Part shown: positions 46,733-55,340 of the stretch, piece after piece
Position numbering within the stretch: the stretch's first letter is position 1
Layout: the number at the start of each line of letters is the position of its first letter
Origin: CAAFZY01 sp964410325
Lineage (GTDB): Bacteria > Pseudomonadota > Alphaproteobacteria > RF32 > CAG-239
NCBI GenBank assembly: GCA_964410325.1
Contig: CAYPFN010000003.1
Coordinates: 1 to 64,000 of the forward strand
Direction: 5' to 3'
DNA length: 64,000 bases
Made by a program: the position numbers and the translations under genes
The notes under the pieces: generated by a model
What the model was told of the DNA's origin: nothing
The model's database searches: none
The model's input: only the letters and a program-made list of their open reading frames with translations

Positions 46733-48187
46733 TTACTTCCTCTTAAACCCGGCATCCTGCTCCAAAGCATAGCCTGCCTTAAATACCGTTTCCTCATCAA
46801 ATGCCCGACCAATAAATTGCATGCCTAGTGGCAAACCGCCTGCAGACAACCCTATCGGCAGGCTCATGGCTGGCAGCCCCGCCAAGTTGACCGATACCGT
46901 AAACACATCGTTCAAATACATATTAATCGGATTCTCCGCCATTGATTTGTCCCCTATCGGAAAAGCCGTAGTCGGCGACGTCGGCGTTAAAATAACGTCG
47001 CAGTTTTTGAAGGCTTCGATAAAATCATTTTGAATAAGTCGTCGCACTTTTTGCGCCTTAACATAATAAGCGTCATAATAACCAGCAGACAACACATAAG
47101 TTCCAATCATAATCCGGCGCTTAACTTCTTTGCCGAAACCAGCTGTACGTGTATTGATGTATAAATCGTCCAGTCGCTCGCCGTCAATTCGTTTGCCATA
47201 TCGAATACCGTCGTAACGCGCCAAATTGGACGACGCTTCCGCCGGCGCAATAATATAATAAACTGGCAACGCATATTTGGCATGTGGCAACGAAATATTC
47301 ACGATTTCCGCCCCACGAGCCTTTAATAGATCCGCCGCCTTATCCCATGCCTCAGAAATTTCCTTATTCAAGCCCTCCAGCCGATATTCCGCCGGAATTC
47401 CGATGCGCATACCTTTGATATCCGCGCCCAAAACCTTTTCAAAATCAGGCACCGGTTGTCGCGCAGAAGTTGAATCCTTGGCATCATACCCGGCCATAAC
47501 TTTGAGCAACAACGCGCAATCTCGAACATCTTTGCTCATCGGTCCAGCTTGATCAAGAGAAGATGCAAACGCTACAATTCCATAACGCGAACAGCGACCG
47601 TACGTCGGTTTCATTCCGACAATGCCACAAAATGCTGCTGGCTGGCGGATTGATCCGCCAGTATCCGTGCCAGTTGCACCGGCGCACATTTCAGCACATA
47701 CCGCCGCTGCCGATCCGCCTGAAGAACCACCAGGCACCAGTTTAACGTCTTCGCTCCACGGATTAACCACCGGCCCGAAACAACTGTTTTCATTACTGCC
47801 ACCCATAGCAAATTCATCCATGCTCAGCTTGCCCAAACAAAGCGCGCCGGCTCCGAACAGGCGTTCCGTTACCGTTGATTCATAAGGCGGCACAAAATTA
47901 TCAATAATATGTGAACACGCCGTTGTCCGTATACCTTTGGTACAAAACAAATCTTTAATCCCCAATGGAATGCCTTCCAAGGCGCGTGCTGTGCCAGCAG
48001 TATAATTTTTATCAGCGTCTTCGGCTGCTTTTAACGCCATTTCCGGCGTTTCCAAAACATAAGTGTTAAATCGGCGGTTTTCTTCCATTTTACCAAGATA
48101 GGCCTGCACCAATTCCTTAGCACTGAATCTTTTTTCTTGCAAACCAGATAAAGCTTCGGCAATTGTTAACCTTGTCAACTCGCTCAT
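46733..48187 (-). CDS. gatA: Asp/Glu-tRNA amidotransferase subunit A
   Basis: 484 residues, amidase-signature enzyme. The Ser-cisSer-Lys triad is visible as Lys in GIKDLFCTKG and the serines in GGSSGGSAAAV and TGTDTGGSIRQPA. It liberates ammonia from glutamine for GatB. It is 5 nt after gatC. Confidence 0.97.
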   Translation of the reverse strand: MSELTRLTIAEALSGLQEKRFSAKELVQAYLGKMEENRRFNTYVLETPEMALKAAEDADKNYTAGTARALEGIPLGIKDLFCTKGIRTTACSHIIDNFVPPYESTVTERLFGAGALCLGKLSMDEFAMGGSNENSCFGPVVNPWSEDVKLVPGGSSGGSAAAVCAEMCAGATGTDTGGSIRQPAAFCGIVGMKPTYGRCSRYGIVAFASSLDQAGPMSKDVRDCALLLKVMAGYDAKDSTSARQPVPDFEKVLGADIKGMRIGIPAEYRLEGLNKEISEAWDKAADLLKARGAEIVNISLPHAKYALPVYYIIAPAEASSNLARYDGIRYGKRIDGERLDDLYINTRTAGFGKEVKRRIMIGTYVLSAGYYDAYYVKAQKVRRLIQNDFIEAFKNCDVILTPTSPTTAFPIGDKSMAENPINMYLNDVFTVSVNLAGLPAMSLPIGLSAGGLPLGMQFIGRAFDEETVFKAGYALEQDAGFKRK

Positions 48188-48192
48188 CTTCT

Positions 48193-48480
48193 TTACTCCA
48201 CAACTTTCGGCACCACAAAATAGCCAAATTCCTTTAACGGCGCATTAGCTAAAACTTCATCTTTTTTATTGCCGTCACCAACCACATCTTCCCGACAGAT
48301 AAGATTTTGCTCGTTAACGGACACCAAAGGCTGAACATCTTCCGTATCAATTTCATTTAACTGTTCTACCCAAGCCAATATCTTGTTAAATTCCTGACGC
48401 GTATCGTCAAGTTTACCGTCCTCAACCTTAAGCCGCGCCAAGAATGCAACTTTTTCAACCATTTCATTATCTATTGCCAT
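48193..48480 (-). CDS. gatC: Asp/Glu-tRNA amidotransferase subunit C
   Basis: 95 residues. VEKVAFLARLKV, FNKILAWVEQLNEIDTEDV and REDVV are the GatC belt pattern. It stabilises the GatA-GatB complex and heads the gatCAB operon. Confidence 0.93.
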   Translation of the reverse strand: MAIDNEMVEKVAFLARLKVEDGKLDDTRQEFNKILAWVEQLNEIDTEDVQPLVSVNEQNLICREDVVGDGNKKDEVLANAPLKEFGYFVVPKVVE

Positions 48481-48564
48481 TATTTTGCCCTAACTTTTTA
48501 TTTAAACTTCAAAATATTAACGTATGTTTTAACAACAGGAACAAGCTTTTGCAAGTACAAAATC

Positions 48565-50352
48565 TTACATTTCAAGCTTGAAAGGCGGCAATACTGCATC
48601 ATACCGCAACCGCCACAGCAGTTCAAAATCTTTCAGACTGATACCTTTGTTCTCCAGAACTTTAATTGCCGGTAATCCACCACCGTTTTCCAGAAACTCC
48701 GCCAGTTTCTCCTGAAAACTCTGCCGCCGCGGATAATACAACAGCCCAAAATCTGCCCCTGGAATAATGCCACCCAGCTCTTTTGCTTTGTTTAATGCCG
48801 TATTAATGCCACCGATTTCATCAATCAGTCCCTCTTTCAAAGCGTCCAGCCCCAACCAAATTCTACCGCGGGCAACAGCATCAATCTGCGCCGCATCAAA
48901 TTTACGCGCCTTAGCAACCTTAGTCGTAAAATCCTGATAAACATTATCCAGTGAACGATTAAACAACTTTTGTTCTTCCTCGTCAAACTTATGATTCGGA
49001 CTCAAAATGCCGGCATTACGCCCGAAATTAAGCTCACCCCAATTGATATGCAGTTTCTTCCACAGTTCAGAAAACACCATTTTACCGCCCAACACTCCGA
49101 TAGAACCTGTCAAAGTTGCTGGCTCAGCTACAATATAATCGCTGGCCAACGCTACAAAATAACCACCAGATGCCGCGTAATTACCCATGGAAACTACTAT
49201 CGGCACATTGTTTTTTTCTTTAAATCTGTTCAAAGCATAAAAAATTTCATCCGACGCGGCATAACTACCTCCAGGACTATTAATCCGCAATATAAGCGCC
49301 CGCAAGTTCTTGCGTTTGCCAATCTCTTCAAGTTGTTTAATAACCGTATCAGCGCCGATAATAGCATCATACATCGGATTATTATTGCTTTGTCCGCTTT
49401 GAATCGCGCCTTCCAGAACCAGTATAGCCACCTGCGGCAAACTTTCTCCCTGATAATCATTAATATTATCCATATAATCGGTTATATTAAAAAGTTCCGC
49501 ACCATACTTGGCAGCAAGAAAATTTTCCATATCCTGCTTATAGCCAAGACTGTCCGCCAATTTATATTCTATGGCATCCGATGAAGAAATCGGTGCCTGA
49601 TTAATTAGCTCGCCAACCCTATCGGCATCCAACTGGCGCGCATTGGCAATACCGACAAGCAGCTGATGATATAAACCCTTTCCAAGTTTTGACATTTCTT
49701 GTTTGTATGCCGGCGTAAAGTTATTGCTGATTAACGATTCGGCTGCCGTTTTATATTCATAACGGGAATAAAACTCCGGTTCTACACCGATTTTTTGCAA
49801 AACATCTTTAAAAAACGGCACTTCAATATGCACGCCGGTTATCCCGATATCAGAAACTGGTTGCAACCAAATTTCATCAAAATGCGCAGCCAAATAGTAT
49901 TCTTTCGTGCCACCACCAAAAGCACCCATACCGTTGGAAAAAATATATGCTTTTTTGCCACTGTTTCTAAAAATATTGACTGCTTCAACGATATCCTGAA
50001 TTTGTGCCAATCCCAGTGAGGTGGTATTAACCGAGGCGGCAAGAGCCTTAATGCGGTCATCAAAAGCCGCTGTATTAATCGCCCGAACTAAATCAAAAAA
50101 AGAATAAACCGACATATCCGTGAACTCTGCAAAAAAGTCATCGCCCCGGATTTCATTATAATCAGTATCAAAATTAACCGTCAAAACAGCCTTTTTCGGC
50201 ACGCCGGCAATCTTTTTTCCCGGACTCATAATTCCCAAAATACCGACAAGAATTAAAATAAACAGCAACCCAAACACGGCAAAAGCATAGACAACCGTTT
50301 TAAAAATCAATTGTAGCCCGATTCGTTTTTTATTTTCTTCGTCTTTAGCCAT
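48565..50352 (-). CDS. sppA: Signal peptide peptidase SppA (long form)
   Basis: 595 residues, double-domain (67K) form. One membrane anchor (about 14-35) and two ClpP-like domains. The catalytic Ser is likely in TLTGSIGVLGG and the second-domain site is RINSPGGSYAASDEI; the basic partner is expected in the first domain (FSNGMGAFGGG region). It degrades cleaved signal peptides in the membrane. The start codon overlaps the sirtuin gene's 3' end by 8 nt. Confidence 0.93.
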   Translation of the reverse strand: MAKDEENKKRIGLQLIFKTVVYAFAVFGLLFILILVGILGIMSPGKKIAGVPKKAVLTVNFDTDYNEIRGDDFFAEFTDMSVYSFFDLVRAINTAAFDDRIKALAASVNTTSLGLAQIQDIVEAVNIFRNSGKKAYIFSNGMGAFGGGTKEYYLAAHFDEIWLQPVSDIGITGVHIEVPFFKDVLQKIGVEPEFYSRYEYKTAAESLISNNFTPAYKQEMSKLGKGLYHQLLVGIANARQLDADRVGELINQAPISSSDAIEYKLADSLGYKQDMENFLAAKYGAELFNITDYMDNINDYQGESLPQVAILVLEGAIQSGQSNNNPMYDAIIGADTVIKQLEEIGKRKNLRALILRINSPGGSYAASDEIFYALNRFKEKNNVPIVVSMGNYAASGGYFVALASDYIVAEPATLTGSIGVLGGKMVFSELWKKLHINWGELNFGRNAGILSPNHKFDEEEQKLFNRSLDNVYQDFTTKVAKARKFDAAQIDAVARGRIWLGLDALKEGLIDEIGGINTALNKAKELGGIIPGADFGLLYYPRRQSFQEKLAEFLENGGGLPAIKVLENKGISLKDFELLWRLRYDAVLPPFKLEM

Positions 50353-51079
50353 TTTGCTTTTCCCTTCCTTTGGCAGATTCTAACAATTCCGCCATAAATC
50401 TCGGCAATGTCTCGCCACATTTTCCATAAATATGCTTGTCAAAAAAATAATTATTTGAACCTGCTTCCAAATTAAACTCATACGCTTCAGCACCATAACG
50501 TTTCGCTGTCTGCACAAACCCTGCCGCCGGATATACCACGCCCGAAGTTCCGACAGAAACAAATAAATCACAAGTTTCAAGCAAATGTTCAACCACCTCC
50601 ATATACAAAGGCGCTTCGCCAAAGAACACAATATTGGGTTTTATCATTCCGGCAATATTACAATGCGGACAAACTGTCTGCATATCTACCCTGTCCCAAG
50701 TTTCCATAACCTGCCCGCAATTTAGGCAAACCGCCTGATTAATCTGTCCATGAATATGGTAAACTCTTTTACTGCCGGCTTTTTCATGCAATGTATCTAT
50801 ATTTTGCGTAATAAGGCTGACTTCTCCCGAATATTCCCGTTCTAGCTTTGCCAGAGCAACATGAGCCGGATTTGGCTCAGCCACAAGAAGTTTCGGTTTC
50901 ATATCGTTATAAAACCGATGCACATATTCCGGATTCTGCTTGAAAGCTTCAACAGTCGCGACTTCTTCTACTTTAAAGTTATTCCACAAACCGCCCGCAT
51001 CTCGAAAAGTTGCCAATCCCGATTCGGCTGAAATCCCGGCACCGGTCAAAACTACAATATTTTTATATTGTTTTCCCAT
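50345..51079 (-). CDS. cobB: Sirtuin-type NAD-dependent protein deacylase
   Basis: 244 residues. TGAGISAESGLATFRDAGGLW binds NAD, TQNIDTLHEKAGS and HIHGQI hold the catalytic His, and CLNCGQVMETW with CPHCN makes a four-Cys zinc site. Class III (CobB-like) membership is suggested by the motif set. GGAGAGAT precedes the ATG. It is cotranscribed with sppA. Confidence 0.92.
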   Translation of the reverse strand: MGKQYKNIVVLTGAGISAESGLATFRDAGGLWNNFKVEEVATVEAFKQNPEYVHRFYNDMKPKLLVAEPNPAHVALAKLEREYSGEVSLITQNIDTLHEKAGSKRVYHIHGQINQAVCLNCGQVMETWDRVDMQTVCPHCNIAGMIKPNIVFFGEAPLYMEVVEHLLETCDLFVSVGTSGVVYPAAGFVQTAKRYGAEAYEFNLEAGSNNYFFDKHIYGKCGETLPRFMAELLESAKGREKQNG

Positions 51080-51255
51080 AATCTCTCCATAACAGTTAAA
51101 ATATAATATTTTTACTATGACGCAAGCTTTTAATCACTTTTCTTCTGCGGATTGTTACTTATTTACACCTTTTTTACATCTGCAAAATATGATTGCAAAA
51201 AAGCAAAAAACATTTATAATGGATAATTAGATATAAATAGCCGGTGGTTTTGTAA

Positions 51256-51960
51256 ATGAAAAAACTTTTTTTATTATTGCTGTTATGCGCTCCTTTTAAC
51301 GTTTCGGCCCAAGTTTGCGGTAACGACTGTATTGAACAACCGTCATGTGCCGATTTAGGTTATAAACAAGACATCACCTGTGAAAATGGTTACATTACCT
51401 GCCCATTTGACAGCTCTTACCACTGGTGTAAAGAATATACTTGCGAGGACGGCCGTTATTACGCATCTCCGTCAGACGCGGAAGATGAATACTGCTCGGA
51501 GGCTCCTTATCACGGTATTACATGTTATGACTGTACCACCTGTTCTGAGGGCTTTACGGCAGGGATTACTTCTTCGACAGATTGTCAGGCTATTCCGCTA
51601 AGTGGTTGTATATATTTTATACCTGACAGTTCTAATGCTAATTGCGGTATGTGTTATTATCCTGAGGTTTGTGACGGATCTTACTGTTCTAAAGAGGCTT
51701 GTGAGGCAGATACAGGGCATGATTGTTCTCTGGTGTCTGGCTCCGCCGTAGATGACAACGTGTTAAACGATACCATTGTTTGTTATTCACCAAGTGTTGG
51801 TGCAGTAGAAGACTGTTGCAATGAGTTAAATGTAACAAGTGGCACAGTTTACTTTTGCCAAAATAATTCAACTATCGGTAATCAGGTATATCCTACAAAA
51901 TGTTCGTATACAAATACGACAGAAAATGGGTATGAATGTAACCCAGTATCCTGCAACTGA
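51256..51960 (+). CDS. Secreted Cys-rich protein
   Basis: 234 residues with a signal peptide (LFLLLLLCAPFNVSA). The mature part has more than 25 Cys in an irregular spacing, with segments such as CADLGYKQDITCENGYITC and CPFDSSYHWCKEYTC that recur loosely (CxxLGY...C.. CPFDxSxxWC). The Cys density suggests a disulfide-bonded surface or extracellular protein. The stop is TGA. I do not recognise a named family. Confidence 0.7.
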   Translation: MKKLFLLLLLCAPFNVSAQVCGNDCIEQPSCADLGYKQDITCENGYITCPFDSSYHWCKEYTCEDGRYYASPSDAEDEYCSEAPYHGITCYDCTTCSEGFTAGITSSTDCQAIPLSGCIYFIPDSSNANCGMCYYPEVCDGSYCSKEACEADTGHDCSLVSGSAVDDNVLNDTIVCYSPSVGAVEDCCNELNVTSGTVYFCQNNSTIGNQVYPTKCSYTNTTENGYECNPVSCN

Positions 51961-52256
51961 TGAGTGCATAGGGTTAACGGGCTTTTCGGCGCAGAGGTTT
52001 TAAATTTATGCGCAAGATATTGAGGAAATAACGGATACTTTTGATAATATCTTTTCTGCAAACCGGATTAAATTTATCGCCATCAAACCATGTATAAACT
52101 CGTTTTTTTTCAACGTTTATTTCATCGTTATCTGCTTAAAAACAGATAATCCGGATAATTGCAAAATTTTCCGCAAAACGGCAATAATCCCGCAAACATT
52201 TTAAATGTCACAAGATTTAAACCAGATAATTCAAGTCCTAAATTTTGTCAGCTATT
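51961..52256. other. Intergenic region, no gene recognised
   Basis: 296 bases between the Cys-rich gene and the convergent TPR gene. Both strands are stop-rich, and no strong hairpin or repeat stands out. Confidence 0.5.
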
Positions 52257-53216
52257 CTAATTTTCCGTATCGGTAGCTGCAACACCCGCCATAATATCTG
52301 GTAGCGTACCGATAGCCTTTTTACGTTTCAGTTTATTGACAAATTTAATGGAACGTTGGGCATCCCATTTCTTCTTACCCTCTTCATGTTGAAAAATCTG
52401 CTTATAGATTTCAATCGCCTGGTCAAACTCAGACAATTTCGTCAAACAAGAAGCCAATCCGTCATACATCTTATGATGATAACTCCCGCCAACCAGCGTT
52501 TGCGCTTTTTTATAACATTTCAGGGCATCTTTAAACTTAAACATTTTTTGATAAACAAAACCGATACTTATCCACGCCTGAATTTCATTACTGTTGATAT
52601 TCAGAATCTTGGTAAAACATTTTAAAGCTGAATCATTATCACCCATCAACTGATAGGTAACGCCAATACCGTTCCATGCCTTAACATTGCTTTTATCGGA
52701 AGATAGAACTTTTTTGAAAAAAGCGATTGAACGGTCATATTGTTTCAATTTTTGCAACGTCACAGCTATACTGAGAAGAGTCTGCGGATGTTTGTTGTCA
52801 ATTTTCATAGCCTGTTCCAAAACATCCAAAGCTTCTTTAAATAAAAACATATGCTGCAAAGCAATTGCCTTGCCGTTTAAGGCTTCCAAAGATGTCTTAT
52901 CTATAGCAAAAGCCTCGTCAAAACAGGCTATAGCCTCTTTATAAAGGCCACGCATGCTCAGAGTAACACCTTTATTATTCAAAACTTCAACTGATTGGGG
53001 ATTAATTGTCAGCGCTTTATTAAAACACTCAACGGCTTCAGTATATTTGCTCATTTTCTGAAAGGCAAAACCTTTAGAATTAATCGCCTTCCAAGAATCG
53101 GGCTGTTCTTTGATAACTTCATCAAACTGCGCAACAGCTTCTTTGTACATACCGCTGTCTAATAACTCTTGCCCTCTTTTATAGGCATTATTTTCATTCA
53201 TTTTAACCATATTCAT
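52257..53216 (-). CDS. TPR-repeat protein
   Basis: 319 residues, cytoplasmic (no signal peptide). About seven consecutive 34-residue TPRs from residue 10, for example SWKAINSKGFAFQKMSKYTE, VEVLNNKGVTLSMRGLYKEA and VKAWNGIGVTYQLMGDNDSA. The start is ambiguous between ATG 53216 and ATG 53210. It is an interaction scaffold, possibly for the MoxR/DUF58 genes 80 nt upstream. Confidence 0.85.
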   Translation of the reverse strand: MNMVKMNENNAYKRGQELLDSGMYKEAVAQFDEVIKEQPDSWKAINSKGFAFQKMSKYTEAVECFNKALTINPQSVEVLNNKGVTLSMRGLYKEAIACFDEAFAIDKTSLEALNGKAIALQHMFLFKEALDVLEQAMKIDNKHPQTLLSIAVTLQKLKQYDRSIAFFKKVLSSDKSNVKAWNGIGVTYQLMGDNDSALKCFTKILNINSNEIQAWISIGFVYQKMFKFKDALKCYKKAQTLVGGSYHHKMYDGLASCLTKLSEFDQAIEIYKQIFQHEEGKKKWDAQRSIKFVNKLKRKKAIGTLPDIMAGVAATDTEN

Positions 53217-53295
53217 CTCTTTTCCATAAGTTCCAAAATAATTATGAGCAAAATTCTATCATGATAAATCTTTTATGTCAAGTTTTGAAATATCC

Positions 53296-54240
53296 TTAAA
53301 TCGGCCTCAAATGTATATAAATAGGTAAATCTGTGCGTATTTCTCTATAACGGCAATTAAATTTTGCACAAAATTTTCGAAGAATTTGCCTTTTTTGGAT
53401 AAAATATTGCTGATATGCCTCATTAAAAAAATCACCATTGCTGACAAGTAGCTGTTTTCGCCCATCATATTGCGCCAAATACTCTCCGAATGGTGGGGCT
53501 TTTTCTTCCAGCGTATCAAAAATATTAACTATAAAAACCTCATTATTTTTTGCCAACCTGGCAATTTCACGCTCTTCCTCTGGCGTAAAATTTCCAAAAC
53601 TGCTGACGATAAAAACAATTGCCCGTTGACTGATTTTTTTATGAAAAAGCTGTAAAGACTTTGTCATTTTTTCCGATACTGTCTCATTATTCAGGCTTGT
53701 GGCGACAATTTTCTCAATCTTTTTTAAAATCGCCAGCAGATTCCCCTGCGTTCTTTTTGATTCAAATAAGCGTGTCTGCTTTCCGTTATAAACTGCCGCC
53801 CCAAAGCGATCGCGGTTTTCTAGAGCAAACCACCCTAAAAGCGCTGCCGTTTTAGCAGCCGTGACCGCTTTCAACTCATGTTTGGTAGCAAACATCATCT
53901 TTGGTGACAAATCAAGCCAGACATACACCTCACGATCTTTTTCTTCCGTATAAAGTTTGGTAAACGGCTGGTTTTTGCGCGCTGTCACCCGCCAGTCAAT
54001 ATCCCGTACATCATCACCGTAATTATAGGCACGCACTTCCGCAAACTCCATGCCACGCCCTTTAAAAGCCGAACGCGCATCACCTGACTGCAAAGAGGTT
54101 TTATCAAGTTTTAAATCTTTCAAATACGGAACATATCGGCGCATTTTTGCCAATTCGCGAAATTGTACCGTTAATTCGCTTAATCCCAACTTTTTTCGAC
54201 GGATTTTCCACCAGCGGGCTATGTCGGCTATTTTAACCAC
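53296..54240 (-). CDS. DUF58-domain protein (MoxR partner)
   Basis: 314 residues. DUF58 core with YNYGDDVRDIDWRVTARKNQPFTKLYTEE and VYVWLDLSPKMMFA, where the latter resembles a von Willebrand A metal site. It is usually paired with a MoxR ATPase, which is directly upstream here (8-nt gap). A minimal MoxR-DUF58 pair is present without Bat membrane proteins. Confidence 0.88.
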   Translation of the reverse strand: MVKIADIARWWKIRRKKLGLSELTVQFRELAKMRRYVPYLKDLKLDKTSLQSGDARSAFKGRGMEFAEVRAYNYGDDVRDIDWRVTARKNQPFTKLYTEEKDREVYVWLDLSPKMMFATKHELKAVTAAKTAALLGWFALENRDRFGAAVYNGKQTRLFESKRTQGNLLAILKKIEKIVATSLNNETVSEKMTKSLQLFHKKISQRAIVFIVSSFGNFTPEEEREIARLAKNNEVFIVNIFDTLEEKAPPFGEYLAQYDGRKQLLVSNGDFFNEAYQQYFIQKRQILRKFCAKFNCRYREIRTDLPIYIHLRPI

Positions 54241-54248
54241 TTTTCCCT

Positions 54249-55238
54249 CTATGGCAAAGGTACCGCTTTAAGCAATGCCGCAATTACGTCATCGGTGCTT
54301 AATTCTTCAGCCTGAGCCTCAAAACTCAAAATAATCCGGTGCCGCAAAACATCATAAACCACAGCATGAATATCTTCTGGCGTCACAAAATCGCGTCCTT
54401 CCAACCAGGCATTAATTTTAGAACACTTATCCAAAGCAATTGTCGCCCGCGGGCTGGCACCGTAACGCACCATACCTTCCAAAGCGCTGTCATATTTTTC
54501 CGGATGGCGGGTAGCCATAACCAACTGAATAAGATATTCTTCCACCGCTTCCGATGTATGCACCAACAAAACCTCCTGTTGTGCCGATAAAATTTCCTCA
54601 ATCGTCATTTTCTGCACTGGTTCAAGATAATCTGCCCAGCAGGCTTTATCATCACCGCAAGCTAAATCTTCGCGACGGACAATTTTCAAAATCTTCTTTT
54701 CGGTTACAGCATCTGGTTGGTCAATTTTAATATACATCAAAAAGCGATCCAGCTGCGCTTCTGGCAAATTATAAGTTCCCTCATGCTCAATCGGATTCTG
54801 GGTTGCCATCACCATAAACAAATCTGGTAGCAGGTAACGCTCTCCGCCAACGCTAACTTGCCATTCAGCCATTGCCTCCAAAAGCGCGGACTGCACTTTT
54901 GCCGGTGCGCGATTAATTTCATCAGCCAATACCAAATTAGCAAACACCGGTCCCTTGCGGAATTCAAACTTTCCAGTTGCCGCCACGTAAATATCGCTAC
55001 CAGTGATATCCGACGGCAGCAAATCCGGCGTAAACTGAATACGATTATAATCAGCACTGATACTTTCGGCCAGAGTTTTAATTGCTTTGGTTTTTGCTAA
55101 TCCCGGCGCGCCTTCAACCAAAGCATGCCCGCCAGCAAGTAAAGTAATCAACAGTTTCTTGATTAATTCTTCTTGCCCGACAATCCGGCTTTCCATATGT
55201 TTTTTCAGTCCGATGACTTTATCTTTTAAATCCGACAT
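54249..55238 (-). CDS. MoxR-family AAA+ ATPase
   Basis: 329 residues. Walker A GAPGLAKTK, Walker B LVLADEINRAPAKVQSALLEAM and sensor 1 MATQNPIEHEGTYNLPEAQL match MoxR. Such ATPases act as chaperones for metal insertion or for assembly of envelope complexes, with the DUF58 protein downstream. It diverges from the UvrD-like helicase gene. Confidence 0.93.
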   Translation of the reverse strand: MSDLKDKVIGLKKHMESRIVGQEELIKKLLITLLAGGHALVEGAPGLAKTKAIKTLAESISADYNRIQFTPDLLPSDITGSDIYVAATGKFEFRKGPVFANLVLADEINRAPAKVQSALLEAMAEWQVSVGGERYLLPDLFMVMATQNPIEHEGTYNLPEAQLDRFLMYIKIDQPDAVTEKKILKIVRREDLACGDDKACWADYLEPVQKMTIEEILSAQQEVLLVHTSEAVEEYLIQLVMATRHPEKYDSALEGMVRYGASPRATIALDKCSKINAWLEGRDFVTPEDIHAVVYDVLRHRIILSFEAQAEELSTDDVIAALLKAVPLP

Positions 55239-55340
55239 AAAAAAATTCCCTTATAATTGTTCATAAAAACTCTTTCCTTTCATGGAATACTATTCTATAT
55301 ATATGGTGAGTTGACGCAAAAAACAAGAAGTATTGCAAAA

